Shown here: piece after piece, positions 44,401-55,500 of the stretch
How positions within the stretch are numbered: position 1 is the stretch's first letter
Layout of the letters: every line of letters starts with the position of its first letter
Assembly: GCA_007026445.1 (NCBI GenBank)
Contig: VDMD01000057.1
Location: forward strand, 62,001 to 126,000
Length of the DNA stretch: 64,000 bases
Direction: 5' to 3'
Origin: Schizophyllum amplum
Taxonomy: Eukaryota; Basidiomycota; Agaricomycetes; Agaricales; Schizophyllaceae
Position numbers and translations under genes: made by a program
Notes under the pieces: generated by a model
What the model was told of the DNA's origin: nothing
The model's database searches: none
Seen by the model: the letters and a program-made list of their open reading frames with translations, nothing else

Positions 44401-46452
44401 ATGGGTACTAAGTTCGTCTTCGGTTCGGCGATCCTCGCCTCCGCCTACCTCGGCGTGCGCGCCATGCCGGCGCCCACGCACCTGGCCTTCCTCGGCCGGT
44501 TGCCGATGAACAAGATGCCGGCGCACAAGGAGGTCATCGCCCAGATGTTCGAGTGGACGTGGGAGAGCGTCGCTCACGAGTGTACGAACTTCCTTGGACC
44601 CGCGGGGTACGGATATGTGCAAGGTGCGCCGTTACGCTGTATTTCATGCTAAGAGCTGGATGACGAACTCGCCTTTACGATAGTGAGCCCGGCGCAGGAG
44701 CACATCATGGGTGATCAATGGTACACCGACTATCAGCCCGTCTCGTATAACCTGCTCTCCAAGCGCGGCGATCGCGCCCAGTTCGGAAGGTGCGCAAAGG
44801 GCCATGCGTCGCGTCTGTCTGGCCGCTCACGCCTATGTAGCATGGTCGCAGTCTGTCATGCCGCCGGAGTGAAAGTTATCGCGGGTGCGTTACCTTACTA
44901 TCTGCGTCGGTCGCCTAGTATTCATGCTGTTGGCTTCAGACACTATCTGGAATCACATGACCGCAGAGGACTCGGGCGTTGGCTCGGGTGGCTCCCGCTT
45001 CACTCACTACGACTATCCGGGTATCTACCAGACGCAGGACTTCCACCACTGCGGACTGCGCCCTGACAACGACATCGACAACTACTATAGCAGGAAGGAC
45101 GTGCAGACGTGCGAGCTCGTGAACCTTGCTGAGTGCGTTGTTGATTATCACGAGATCGTATTGCACTTGCTCACTGTCACGCTCAGCCTTGCGACTGAGA
45201 CCGATCATGTACGTGAGCGATTGGCGCAGTATGGCAACGACCTTCTTTCCCTTGGCGTCGACGGCCTACGGCTAGACGCTGCCAAACGTACGTCGTCGGG
45301 CTGATTTGTTCGCTGTATATTCATACGCGCGTCCAGACATTGCCTCGGACGACATCGCAAATATTTTGGGTCGGCTTGTTACTCAGCCGTACATTACGCA
45401 GGAGGTCATTTACGGCGCTGGAGAGGCTGTTCAACCTGACGAATACGTTCGGAACGGTACGTCTCTTGATGTTTGGACGGGGGAACTGCCAAACTAATCG
45501 AGTCGGCTTGATAGGCGACGTGCAGGAGTTCCGCTACACGCGGGCGCTCAAGGATGCGTTCCTCGGTAATGGTATCAGCCAGCTCAAGGATTTGAACTCG
45601 AAGGGTATGTCCCATCGTGTGTACATTAACCACGAGCTAATTGGCCTGTTATCTGAACGGGTTGGGTCCCGAGCGCGTCCGCTAACGTCTTCGTCGCCAA
45701 TCACGACACCGAACGCGTGAGTAACTTCTTCGGACGTTGGCGCTGCCTTCTTTGACGACTTACCATTCTTAGGGAGGAGACTCGCTGAACTACAAGTCGC
45801 CCTCCAATACCTACGTCAACGCCCTGGTCTTCTCGCTTGCTCATCCTTACGGGAAACCGACGGTCCTTTCTAGCTACGAGTTCTCCGACTCCGACTCTGG
45901 AGCGCCTGCGGCCGGTATGGATCATTCGCTGCTCGACTTTTGTATTCGTTGACCAGTCCATTCTTGTAGGTATGGGATCGTGCTCGGAGGCTGGAGGTGG
46001 CGGTGGGTGGTTATGCCAGCACCGCTTGCCTGCAGTTATGGGCATGATTGGCTTCCGCAATGCCGTCGGCGACGCGGACATAAGCGACTGGACGAGTCCG
46101 CAGAGCCAGCGTATTGCATTCGGGCGGGGTACGTTTGACAGCCATTTGCCTCGACGCTTGTAGCTCATCTTCATGCAGGTTCTCACGGCTTCGTCGCTAT
46201 CAACAACGTCGACGATGACTGGGAGTCGACCTTCACCACGTCGCTTGGTGATGGTACGTACTGCGATGTCATTGGGGGACTGGCGCCGGCTGGGACGTGC
46301 TTGGGCGCGACGTGAGTACCCTCCCGCGCTTTGTTCGTCGTCGAATGACTCTGACATTCACGGTCTTCAGGTACACCGTGTCCGGTGGGAAGTTCAAGGG
46401 GAAGGTCCCGGCGCGGGGCGCGCTTGCGATCCATGCAGGCGCGATGGCTTGA
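44401..46452 (+). CDS. GH13 alpha-amylase paralogue 2, 12 exons, intron 7 acceptor mutated (AG to GG)
   Basis: Same fold and gene layout as amy1/amy3. Exons: 44401-44623, 44684-44789, 44841-44884, 44940-45132, 45187-45287, 45337-45456, 45515-45604, 45661-45716, 45773-45914, 45970-46128, 46179-46311, 46371-46452, predicting 482 aa. The N-terminus is longer ([21 protein letters not shown]... with [12 protein letters not shown]). Catalytic motifs are kept: [26 protein letters not shown]. In all three paralogues exon 8 is 56 nt and its position is fixed by alignment. In amy2 the two bases before it (45659-45660) are GG rather than AG, and no other in-phase acceptor is available: the nearest AG gives a stop or a frameshift. 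Reading through the intron also shifts frame and stops at 45720. It is therefore either a young pseudogene, a gene using a non-AG acceptor, or a sequence error. Confidence 0.85.
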
Positions 46453-46990
46453 CGATTGAATTGCGTCACAAATTACTAGCACTACACTACACTCATCTAT
46501 ACCTCGACGAATAGACATGCTGAACCTCTCGGCCGTTGCGATGTGCCTCCTTCCCTCAAGCCACCAGCTGCTACTTTACCTGCGCTGTTTCTTGCACAAT
46601 ACGACAGGCCGTTGGTCATGCCCTATGCGCAACGTGAGGAGGAGAAGCACCTTATGTGCTGGAAGGCTCAGCTGACATGCCAGACCAGGAACCTGCTTCC
46701 CTTCTCGTCGAAGCTAACGGCCGCGAAGACGCAGAAGACCGCGTCTAACGCCGCGGCGCTGTTCTCAGCAACAAATTGAGGGCTTTGTTGTGAAGCTGAG
46801 GCGCGGGGAGACCTGGTGGTCGCAGGCGGTATGACGAGAGTGCGGGCCCGCGCAGGGACCGGCATGTGCTACTTACTGTAGCGCCGCTGAGTCCGGATTT
46901 CCAGGGCGTACGTGGGAGAAGGGTGAATATTTGGTTCTTGATGAGAAGGATACACAGCTGGCCATCAGCTTACACAGCTGGCCATCAGCT
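46453..46990. other. 3' flank of amylase 2, nothing recognised
   Basis: Presumed 3'UTR and spacer. Ends with an exact 20-bp tandem duplication (TACACAGCTGGCCATCAGCT, 46951-46990) at the border of the long direct repeat. Confidence 0.55.
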
Positions 46991-47665
46991 TACGGTGCGC
47001 CCGAGGGGAATGTTTACAGTTTCCCCGTGAGTTGCCTTCGGTTTCACCGCAAGCTGCCCGCGGGGAGCTTGCAAGCTGAGCATCAATTTTGATCATCATC
47101 CGCGCTCGTGGATCGCAAATACTATCCAAATGTGGACATACGTAGATCAATGCCAGCGCTGTTCAATCCAGGTTCAATCGTCGGTCGCAGCATCGTGCGG
47201 CGTCGGCTTCGTTGAGCAGGGAACCCTCATTCATTGCAAGCATATATATAGATTCATAGAATTTAGGGGGCATGTAGGGCTGGGGGCAAAGGGTGCACTG
47301 GGAGGGTCGGGGTATGCGTCGTCCTGCAGCGCGTTGCTCGCGTCCGGCGCGACCACGTCTCTAAAGGCGCATTGGATTCTCAGCATAACAAAGGGATGCA
47401 TTACGCTATTCACACGTGTAGAGACTCTACTTGACAAGGTCAGCATATTGTAGAGACTCAGTTGCATTGCAACGCACCGTTGACAAAAACAGTCACCGAC
47501 GTTAACGGCGAATCGACGCTGAGTGGGACGTGTCTGTTGGCTGTGATGGGCCACAGAAGTGTCGAGGAGGTGTATGCAAACGACACTTATACGCACAGGT
47601 CGCCGAGAGACCGACGGGTGGGCAGCCATGCCGCCTCGCAGTCAAAGGACTTAGAGAAAAAAGTA
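46991..47665 (+). repeat. Long direct repeat, copy A (~675 bp)
   Basis: Starts TACGGTGCGCCCGAGGGGAA and runs to a block with GCAGTCAAAGGACTTAGAG. It aligns by eye over its whole length with copy B (47927-48545 plus 49064-49143) with moderate divergence and small indels. It has no coding frame and could be a decayed non-autonomous element. Confidence 0.85.
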
Positions 47666-47834
47666 TGAAGTCAAGCTGAAATCGTACGTGTCGATCGAGT
47701 TTACCGGCCCAGCCTGGGCCCAGTTTACGGGCTGCCCGAGGGGAGACCCACCGTTTCTCCGGCCTTGCGGGCAGACTGCAAGCTCCCCTCGGTGCGCCCG
47801 AGAGCAGGATTGATGCTCGGTTTACAAGCTCCCC

Positions 47835-47880
47835 GCGGGCAGACTACGGTTAAACCGTGGGCAGACCGTAGTCTGCCCGC
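47835..47880. repeat. Perfect 16-bp inverted repeat with 14-nt loop
   Basis: GCGGGCAGACTACGGT (47835-47850) and its exact reverse complement (47865-47880) flank 14 nt. It lies between the two copies of the long direct repeat, in a stretch of other CTGCCCGC/GCGGGCAG words. Confidence 0.9.
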
Positions 47881-47926
47881 AGATTTTTCAGTTCACGGGC
47901 GCACCGCAAGCTTGCCTCTGGCAGTG

Positions 47927-49143
47927 TACGGTGCGCCCGAGGGGAATGTTTACAGTTTCCCCGTGAGTTGCCTTCGGTTTCACCGCAAGCTGCCCGCGGG
48001 GAGCTTGCAAGCTGAGCATCAATTTTGATCATCATCCACGCTCGTGCCACTGGATCACTGATACTACCCAAATACGGTACATACTTATGGAGATCAATGC
48101 CAGCGCTGGTCAATCGTCGGTCGCAGCATCGTGCGGCGTCGGCTTTGTTGAGCAGGGAAACCTCATTCATTGCAAGCATATACAGTGATTTGTAAGATAT
48201 ATGGGACATGTACAGTAGGGCTAGGGGCAAGGGTGCACAGGCAGGGTGTTCCGGGACTCAGGGTTGTGCGTCGTCATGCAGCGCGTTGCTCCGCGTCGAC
48301 CACGTCTCTAAAGGCGCATTTGACTCTGCACAGATCAAAGGAATACATTATGCTATACACGCATGAAGGGATCCTACTTGACAAGGTCAGTATGTTGCGG
48401 GGACTCAGTTGCAATGTAACGCACCGTTGTTGCACCGTTGACAAAAGCAGTCGCCGACGTCAACAGAACTCGACGTTGAGTGAGGCATGTCTGACGGCTG
48501 GATGGGCCACGGCAGTGTCGAGAAGGCGTATGCAGCCGACAGGAATAGGGTTCCGTATAAAACTCAATCTCGCTCGTGTATGTAACTAACTGTCTGTAAC
48601 GTATAGAACCGTTATATACAGGCTGTTAGAAACAGATCCGGGTACATGGCTGTATTTCACCCCCTAGCCCTTGATGGGTGACCTATACACCATATCCTCC
48701 CTCTTCCTGACTTCTGGGATGCCTTGCTGGTATCCGACTGCGCTGAGCACGCACGACGGCGGGCGGGCCCGAAGATGAACTGTGACATCGTGACATGATC
48801 ACCGTACGGTACAAGACGCCGATGGCGGCGTTGTCGTCGCCCCCCACATTTAAAAAGTACATCCTCGGCCTTATTGGTGCAGGATTTTAGTCAAAATACC
48901 GATCACAGCGATGCTCAAACCTGCAGCAGCTGGGAGATATATACAATTCCAAACAGCCCTCCCCGGGACCTCCCTGTATAGAACTGTTCGATACCTGTTT
49001 GGAACCTGTATAGAATACAGCTGTATCAAACAGGTGGGTTCCTTACGGAACCCTAGACAGGAATATACACGGGTCACCAAGAGGCGGACGAGTGGGCAGC
49101 TATGGCGCTTCGCAGTCAAAGGACTTAGAGGAAAAAGTACGAT
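47927..49143 (+). repeat. Long direct repeat, copy B, interrupted by a MITE
   Basis: Homologous to copy A. Homology runs 47927-48545, is broken by the MITE at 48546-49055 and its target duplication, and resumes 49064-49143 (GTCACCAAGAGGCGGACGAG ... GCAGTCAAAGGACTTAGAGG). This shows the MITE inserted after the duplication arose. Confidence 0.85.
48546..49055 (+). mobile_element. hAT-type MITE, copy 1 (510 bp)
   Basis: The element is bounded by 12-bp terminal inverted repeats TAGGGTTCCGTA / TACGGAACCCTA and flanked by an exact 8-bp target duplication GACAGGAA (48538-48545 and 49056-49063). 8-bp duplications and TAGGG-like ends are typical of hAT transposons. No transposase is encoded, so it is non-autonomous. 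One end forms a GGGTTCC/GGAACCC mini-hairpin. Confidence 0.92.
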
Positions 49144-49530
49144 GTACATAAGGACCAGGCAGGCTTCATGCGAGGTCGCAGCATCATCGACCAGACACAA
49201 CTAGCGACGATGATGATTGAGCTAGCGTCCGACACGGACGGCTACGACGGCGCGATCATCGCGCTCGACCAGGAGAAGGCCTACGACAAGATAGCACACC
49301 GATACCTATGGGAGGTCATGGAGGAGTTTGGATACCCGCACAACTTTATTCGAGCCATACAGACTATATACACAAGGACCGTCGAAGTCCGCACGAATAG
49401 GCAAACCGTGGGAACTGATGCCCAATTTGGCAACCAGATGACCGGCAACCGCCGATTGCATGTGATTATCACACGGCTTTGTCTTCGACTCATCATCGCG
49501 AGAGCACATGTTACGCACCTTCCTCCTTAG
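49144..49530 (+). pseudogene. Non-LTR retrotransposon reverse-transcriptase fragment
   Basis: One frame (49144 to the stop at 49530) encodes VHKDQAGFMRGRSIIDQTQ, then IIALDQEKAYDKIAHRYLW and EEFGYPHNFIRAIQTIY. These are RT motifs 2 and 3 (the palm with its first catalytic Asp) of LINE elements. The frame loses similarity after ~49400 and the YxDD block is absent, so it is a short truncated relic. It abuts copy B of the direct repeat and the amy3 promoter. Confidence 0.78.
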
Positions 49531-49559
49531 GACACAGATATTCAACAAACCACCCAATC

Positions 49560-49990
49560 TCTCAGATCAGCCCTGCGGGCGCAAGCCTCTTTGTCAAACA
49601 GCCCGGTGACCCAGGCGACGACCCTCAAAGTTTGACACGGTTGCTATCTCGGGCGGCAACGCGCGCGTCATGCTGCGCGTCCGTTGAACGCTCCGGAGCG
49701 TAGGGAAGAGCACTCGCATTTCTCCGTCCTACTCCACTATACATTTTGGCGCATGCGTCCTCGTCCTGCGCCGCATGGATGGGTCGAGGGCACATAGATC
49801 CAGGGAGGCTTCGTTCGCGGGTGGCGCAATCACCGTGCTCTGGCACCGCGGGCAGACGTTTGGAGGGCGTTTGTCCCCTCATGCGGGTCTCGGTCCCGTG
49901 TTGCTTGATTTCGCGTAGGTATAAAACATGCGCATGTCCTCCTTAGAATCCCAGGATCCTCCCCGTCCTAGACTCTAGCGTGCCAGTCAG
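49560..49990 (+). promoter_or_regulatory. Promoter of amylase 3, homologous to the amylase 1 promoter
   Basis: About 430 bp alignable with the amy1 upstream region in inverted orientation. Contains the 12-bp palindrome CGCTCCGGAGCG (49689-49700; one mismatch in amy1) and TATAAAA at 49920-49926, followed by ACATGCGCATGTCC, also conserved. Confidence 0.87.
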
Positions 49991-52193
49991 ATGTCGTTCC
50001 GTTCAGTCCTGCTCGCCTCCGCCCTCCTGGGCGTTCGCGCTCTGCCCACGCAGCTCGCGACTCGCGCACCTTCTACCGACAACAAGGTCATCATCCAGAT
50101 TTTTGAATGGACCTGGGACAGCATCGCTGCAGAATGCACGGATTTTATCGGTCCTGCTGGCTATGGATTCGTCCAAGGTGAGCTCTTGCGATAATTCTGA
50201 GCGTCGGCACACTTACAGGCCTTGCGCAGTGAGCCCGCCTCAGGAGACCATCTCCGGTGACCAGTGGTGGACGGACTACCAGCCGGTATCCTACACGCTC
50301 AGCGGCAAGCGTGGCGACCGCGACTCCTTTGCGAGGTACGCATCACCTCTCCTCGTTCCGCGCCCACCTTTTACTGACACCTTTCATCCAGCATGGTCGA
50401 GACGTGCCACGCTGCAGGCGTCGGCGTTATCGCTGGTACTGGCCAATGTGTTGTCCCCCGCTTCCACCTGCATACTGACGCGCCGCCGCAGACACCATCT
50501 GGAACCACATGGCGGGCGTGGAGTCGGGGACCGGCACCGCGGGCTCCAGCTTCACGCACTACGACTACCCGGGTATCTACCAGACGCAAGATTTCCATCA
50601 CTGCGGGCTCGAGTCTGGCGACGATATCGTCAACTACTCGAGCCGCGAGGAGGTGCAGACGTGCGAGCTCGTGAACCTTGCGGAGTACGTTTAAGTATCT
50701 TCAATTCATGCATCCTCTTTTCTCCGTGCACCCTCATCTGTTTTGATTCTGACACCGTGGCTTCAAGTTTGGCGACCGACACCGAATACGTGCGCGGGCG
50801 TCTGGCCGAATACGGCAACGACTTGCTTTCCCTCGGCGTCGATGGGTTCCGTTTGGATGCCGCGAAGCGTGAGTTTATTCCGCCCGTACGCAGTTCGTGT
50901 GCTTACCTTGCCCAAGACATCGCGACGGACGACATCGCGAACATCCTCAGCAGGCTCAACTCGACACCGTACATTACGCAGGAGGTCATTTACGGCGACG
51001 GCGAGCCCATCACTCCGTCCGAATACACTCAGAACGGTACGTTTTGTTCATCTATTTATTTTGTTTTGTTTGTGCCAGTGAGGATAAGCAGGCTGATCAA
51101 TGTGAATCAGGCGACGTGCAAGAGTTCCGGTATACTCACACGATCCAGGACGCCTTCCTGAACAGCGGCATCAGCCAGCTCGAGGACCTTGAGTCGAATG
51201 GTACGTCGTGCGTGATGACTCCTATTTCATTCCATATCTAACATCGTCATCATGAAGGCTGGGTCGCGGGCTCGTCCGCGAACGTTTTCGTCGCCAACCA
51301 CGACACGGAGCGCGTGAGTTTGGAATTGCCTGGTTGATTCTTCTTGGCCAGGCTGCCTAGCTATTCTTTTGTGAACAACAACAACTGACCATCCGATTAT
51401 AGGGCGGCGACTCCCTGAACTACAACTCGCCGAACAACGCATATATCACGGCCATGATATTCTCGCTCGCGCACCCGTACGGCACCCCGTCCATCCTCTC
51501 CAGCTACGAGTTCTCGAACTCGGACGACGGCGCGCCTAATGGTGGTGCGTGTGCCTCTCTCGCTCCTGCTCCCAGCAGTCAATAGTCGCGCGTGCTCACT
51601 TTGCCGTCCAGGTGTCGGCACGTGCACCGCCGAGGGCGGCGGCGAGAACGGCTGGCTCTGCCAGCACCGCTGGCTCGCCATCCGCAACATGGTCACCTTC
51701 CGCAACACCGTCGGTGACGATGAGCTCAACGACTGGGTCAGCCCGCAGAGCCAGCAGATCGCTTTCGGACGCGGTGAGCGCGACTTCTTTTCTTAGATGA
51801 CATCGAGAATCGTTCAGATGTGACATCGGGAATCGTTCAGATGTGACATCGAGAATCGTTTCTATGTGACATCGGGAATCGTTTCGATGTCATCGGGAAC
51901 TAGCAACTGACGATGAGGACCGCCTTGCAGGCTCCTCCGGCTTCGTCGCCATCAACAACGCGGACTCGGAGTGGTCGCAGACGTTCTCTACGTCGCTCCC
52001 CGATGGCGCGTACTGCGATGTTATTGGCGCAGAGATCGAGAACGGGTCGTGCAACGGGACTTCGTGAGTTCGTTGGATCCATGTTTACGGGCAGTAGCTG
52101 ATCCTCGTCAGATACACCGTCTCCGGCGGCTCCTTCGACGGAATCATCCCTGCACGCAGCGCACTCGCCATCCACATCGGTGCCACGGTGTAA
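49991..52193 (+). CDS. GH13 alpha-amylase paralogue 3 (secreted), 471 aa, 12 exons
   Basis: Exons: 49991-50177, 50230-50335, 50392-50435, 50492-50684, 50768-50868, 50917-51036, 51111-51200, 51258-51313, 51403-51544, 51612-51773, 51931-52063, 52112-52193; every exon has the same length as in amy1. The signal peptide [21 protein letters not shown] is identical to amy1 at its start. Catalytic motifs [20 protein letters not shown] and ANHDTER are present. The C-terminal beta domain ends in [11 protein letters not shown]. All splice sites are canonical. Intron 11 is 157 nt and contains a small minisatellite, the only such case in the amylase block. With amy1 it forms a close pair that also shares the promoter, pointing to a recent duplication with inversion. 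Confidence 0.96.
51785..51900 (+). repeat. Minisatellite in amylase 3 intron 11 (~23-bp x4-5)
   Basis: GTGACATCGAGAATCGTTCA-type units with small length changes; absent from the homologous introns of amy1 and amy2. Confidence 0.88.
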
Positions 52194-52590
52194 TATCCTA
52201 TTGGCGCCCACCTATAAAAGTGTAGCAAAACGATTACGGACCCCATTGTTCGGTCTGTTGTATACCTCACTAAGTATTTGCTGTTGTTCTTGTACCTGGT
52301 GTGTATGTACTCTACATACAAGAGCCCCCTATTTTTATATGTACGACAATATACGATGTATACGGCCAAAGTTAACGTTCCGTTATGAGCGTTTCTATAG
52401 GCTGAGGTCGTTCTTTCGAGTCAGAACGTGAAGGGTGACGGTGATGAGGACATCCGGCGAATGCCGGGACGGGCCGTCATCGCGCCGACGCATCTTCGGG
52501 CCGCACACAGCGCACGTGGTGCATTTCTAGTTTGCAGCGCGCGCCGATCAGCAGAGACGCGCGACGCGGTCGCTCCCAGCTAATGGACGA
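52194..52590. other. Spacer between amylase 3 and the four-module gene
   Basis: Unique, AT-richer sequence after the amylase stop becoming GC-rich toward 52590. No gene, RNA or array seen. Confidence 0.55.
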
Positions 52591-55500
52591 ATGAATACGC
52601 TGCTGCGAACGCGAACGATTGCTCAACATGCTGCTGTCCCATATGTGCGTGGCTGACTTGTTCTCAGTGAAGTTTGTTAACTGAAGTCCAACAGTCGCGC
52701 GCTTACCAAACGCGCGCTATTCAGTCGCGCGCCGACCAGATACCTACACGACATGGATATCTGCAGAGTGGGCGTGTGCAGGTGCGGCATAATCACACCC
52801 AGTCCAAGTCGGAGTCCGCGTCCAAGAAGGAGGAGGTAGCACCGGAGGATGCGTCTCCTCAAGGTTGGACGACCCGCGTTATGTCGTGGATGGGGTTGGG
52901 TGGAAGTCGACGACAGGCGCAAGAACAGGAGCGGGAGGATGCGCAGCCGCGAGAAGAGGAATCAGACCGCACGTCTACACATCCCTTTACCGAGCCGGAC
53001 ACCTCTCCTTCTCACCGGCACGGACTGGACAACACGACAGTAAACGCGGACCCATCCATGTCCACTACCTCTTCGTCTCCTCCGACGTCATCGTCCCCTG
53101 TCCCATTACCAGAAGAGGATGACAGTCCTACGTCTACCCCGACATCTACAACCTCAACGTCGTCTTCCCCTCCCCCTCCTCCCACAAAGCCCTCTTCTCT
53201 CGTTCATACCCGGCGTCTTACACCAATCTATACACCCCCACTACGACCTCTCTCCGCAGAAGAACGCCGACGCGAGCGCGAGCGCCGAGAACAAGCCAGA
53301 GAGGCCCGGCAAGCAGCCAAACGGGCCAAAGACGAGGCCAAGGAGAACGCCCGACGGGCCAAGGAGGAAGCTCTGCAGGCAATGGAGGCCGGGATCGCCC
53401 TCGACGCGCAGGTCTACAGCACCGAGGAGGCCCGCCTGCACGCGGAGAAGCAGGCGGAGTGGGCCCGCAAACGGGAAGCACGCCGGAGGGTGTTTGAGTC
53501 GCGCAGGGCGAAGAACGACGCGAGGCGGGAGAGGGATGAGGTGGTGAGACTGCGGGACGAGGCGCTGAGGGCGCAGGAGATGGAGCGGGCGAGCGCGAGC
53601 AAGACTGCCCCAGTCGCGAGCGCCACTGGAGTTACCGCCACCGCCACCATCCCCACCAGCACGACGACCCCGACCAAGTCACCGACTACGAGGAAGCGCA
53701 AGGCCACAACCCCTACCTCTCCTACCACCACATCGCCCACCACCACGGACCCCCCGGCCAAACGCCCCCGCGGCCGCCCACGAAAGCCGCCACCTCCTCC
53801 CGATGCGCCACCACCACCACCACCCGGCCGCCTGCGCGCCATACTCTCAGGCGAGCCTGAGGACCGCGTTCGTGTATTTGTGAAAACGTTGAGCCCGGTC
53901 CACATCACCGCCGCCGACCGCGTCGACCTCCGCCCGGGCGGGCGCCGGCTGCTGCGCAAGCCCGGCTGCCGGGGCTGGAACGATGAGGGGTGGATGGTGG
54001 TTGGGGGGGAGGAGGAGGAGGGGGTTGAGGTTAGGGACGCGGAGGAGGGGGTTGAGGTTGGGGCGGAGGAAAGCAATTTTGCCGCCTTGTATGAGAGCTC
54101 TATGCATGAGGACCCTCCTGCCGCATCCTCCACACCCACCACACCCGCCTACGACCCCACCATCCGCGGCCCCTCCCTCGTCATCCTGCACCACTTCGAG
54201 TGGTGCAAGCGCGGGATCGATGTCACGGTCGGGCCCAGGACGCGGCGGGCGAGGGTGGCTAGGGTGGCGACGACGGGCGGGGCGGAGGTGAAGATGGGCG
54301 GGGCGGAGGTGAAGATGGGCGGGGCGAAGCAGGTAACGAAGAAGCAGCCATCGGGCCCCGCCTTCCCCGCCGCGGAGGGCTTCTTCTACTGGTACGAGCC
54401 GCCGAGTGGGTCGCCGTATGGAGGTTCGGGCGACCAGCCGTATGGTGGTTCAGACGACCGGCCGTATGGTGGCTCAGGCGACCGGCCGTATGGTAGTTCA
54501 GGCGACCAGCCGTATGAGACACCCAGCAACAGCGGCTCGCCATACGAGACACCCAGTCACGATGACTCGCCATATAGCCGTCCTCACAGCTCGCCGTACG
54601 ATGGCCCCGACGGCCCGCCAGGTATTCGGTTCCGCATCGCGCCGAAGGGAGTGCCGTTCGAGGAGGGGGTGGACTGGGTACCGGAGGCGCCGGTCAGTTG
54701 GGGTGGGGGAGAGGTTGAGGGTGGAGACGCCCATGACCATGTCGCCGCCCAACCGACACGCCCACAACCATGGGTCATGCCCGCCTGGGAGGCCGTGCGC
54801 CGGTACCGCCTCTTCCCTTGGCTGCGCGCCGACGGCGCGATCTCGCCCACCGTCGACCAGTCCGCGCGCGCCGTGCTCCACCGCGACTGGACCATCAAGG
54901 GCCTCAACCGGCGCCCCGCCCAGATCGTCAACCACCTCCTCCCCGCCAACCTCACCGACGCCGACCGCATCCGGTTCCCCGGCTGCACGGCGGCCGCCGT
55001 CGTCGCCGGCGCGCCCTACGGCGTCGCGGACATCCCGCTCGAGCGGCGCCGCATCCGCGCGGGGTCCACGGGCTTCCTCTACTTTGACGGCCGCGTGGTA
55101 CGGTTCCGCGCTGCGCCGCCGGGGACGCCGTTCGCGGAGGGGCAGGACGTGCGCGCGGGCTATGGGCGCTGGCGGCTGCCGGTGCCGCCGAAGCTGCGCG
55201 CGGCTTTTGCGGAGCGGCTGGTGAGGGAGGGGATGTCGGAGGCAAAGCGGGATCGGGTGGTCGAGAGCCTGAGCGGGTTTGTGCAGCCGAGGAAGGAGGT
55301 GGGGACGCTGGATCCGGAGAAAGTGGGCGAGGCAGATAGGCTGGAGTTGGATGGGTTCAAGTATTATGAGGTGCGGGTGAAGGGCATAAAGCCTCGCGCC
55401 GTGGGTGTCATCATGCGATGGGGCGCGCAGGAGGGTCGGAGGGTGAGTCTTCATGCCAATTTTCATACTCTGCTCATCATCATACTCACTACACTCGCTG

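Noticed and set aside
48546..49055. Solo LTR interpretation of the 510-bp element
   Set aside because: Ends are 12-bp inverted repeats beginning TAGGG, and target duplications are 8 bp in both copies; LTRs would begin TG, end CA and give 4-6 bp duplications.
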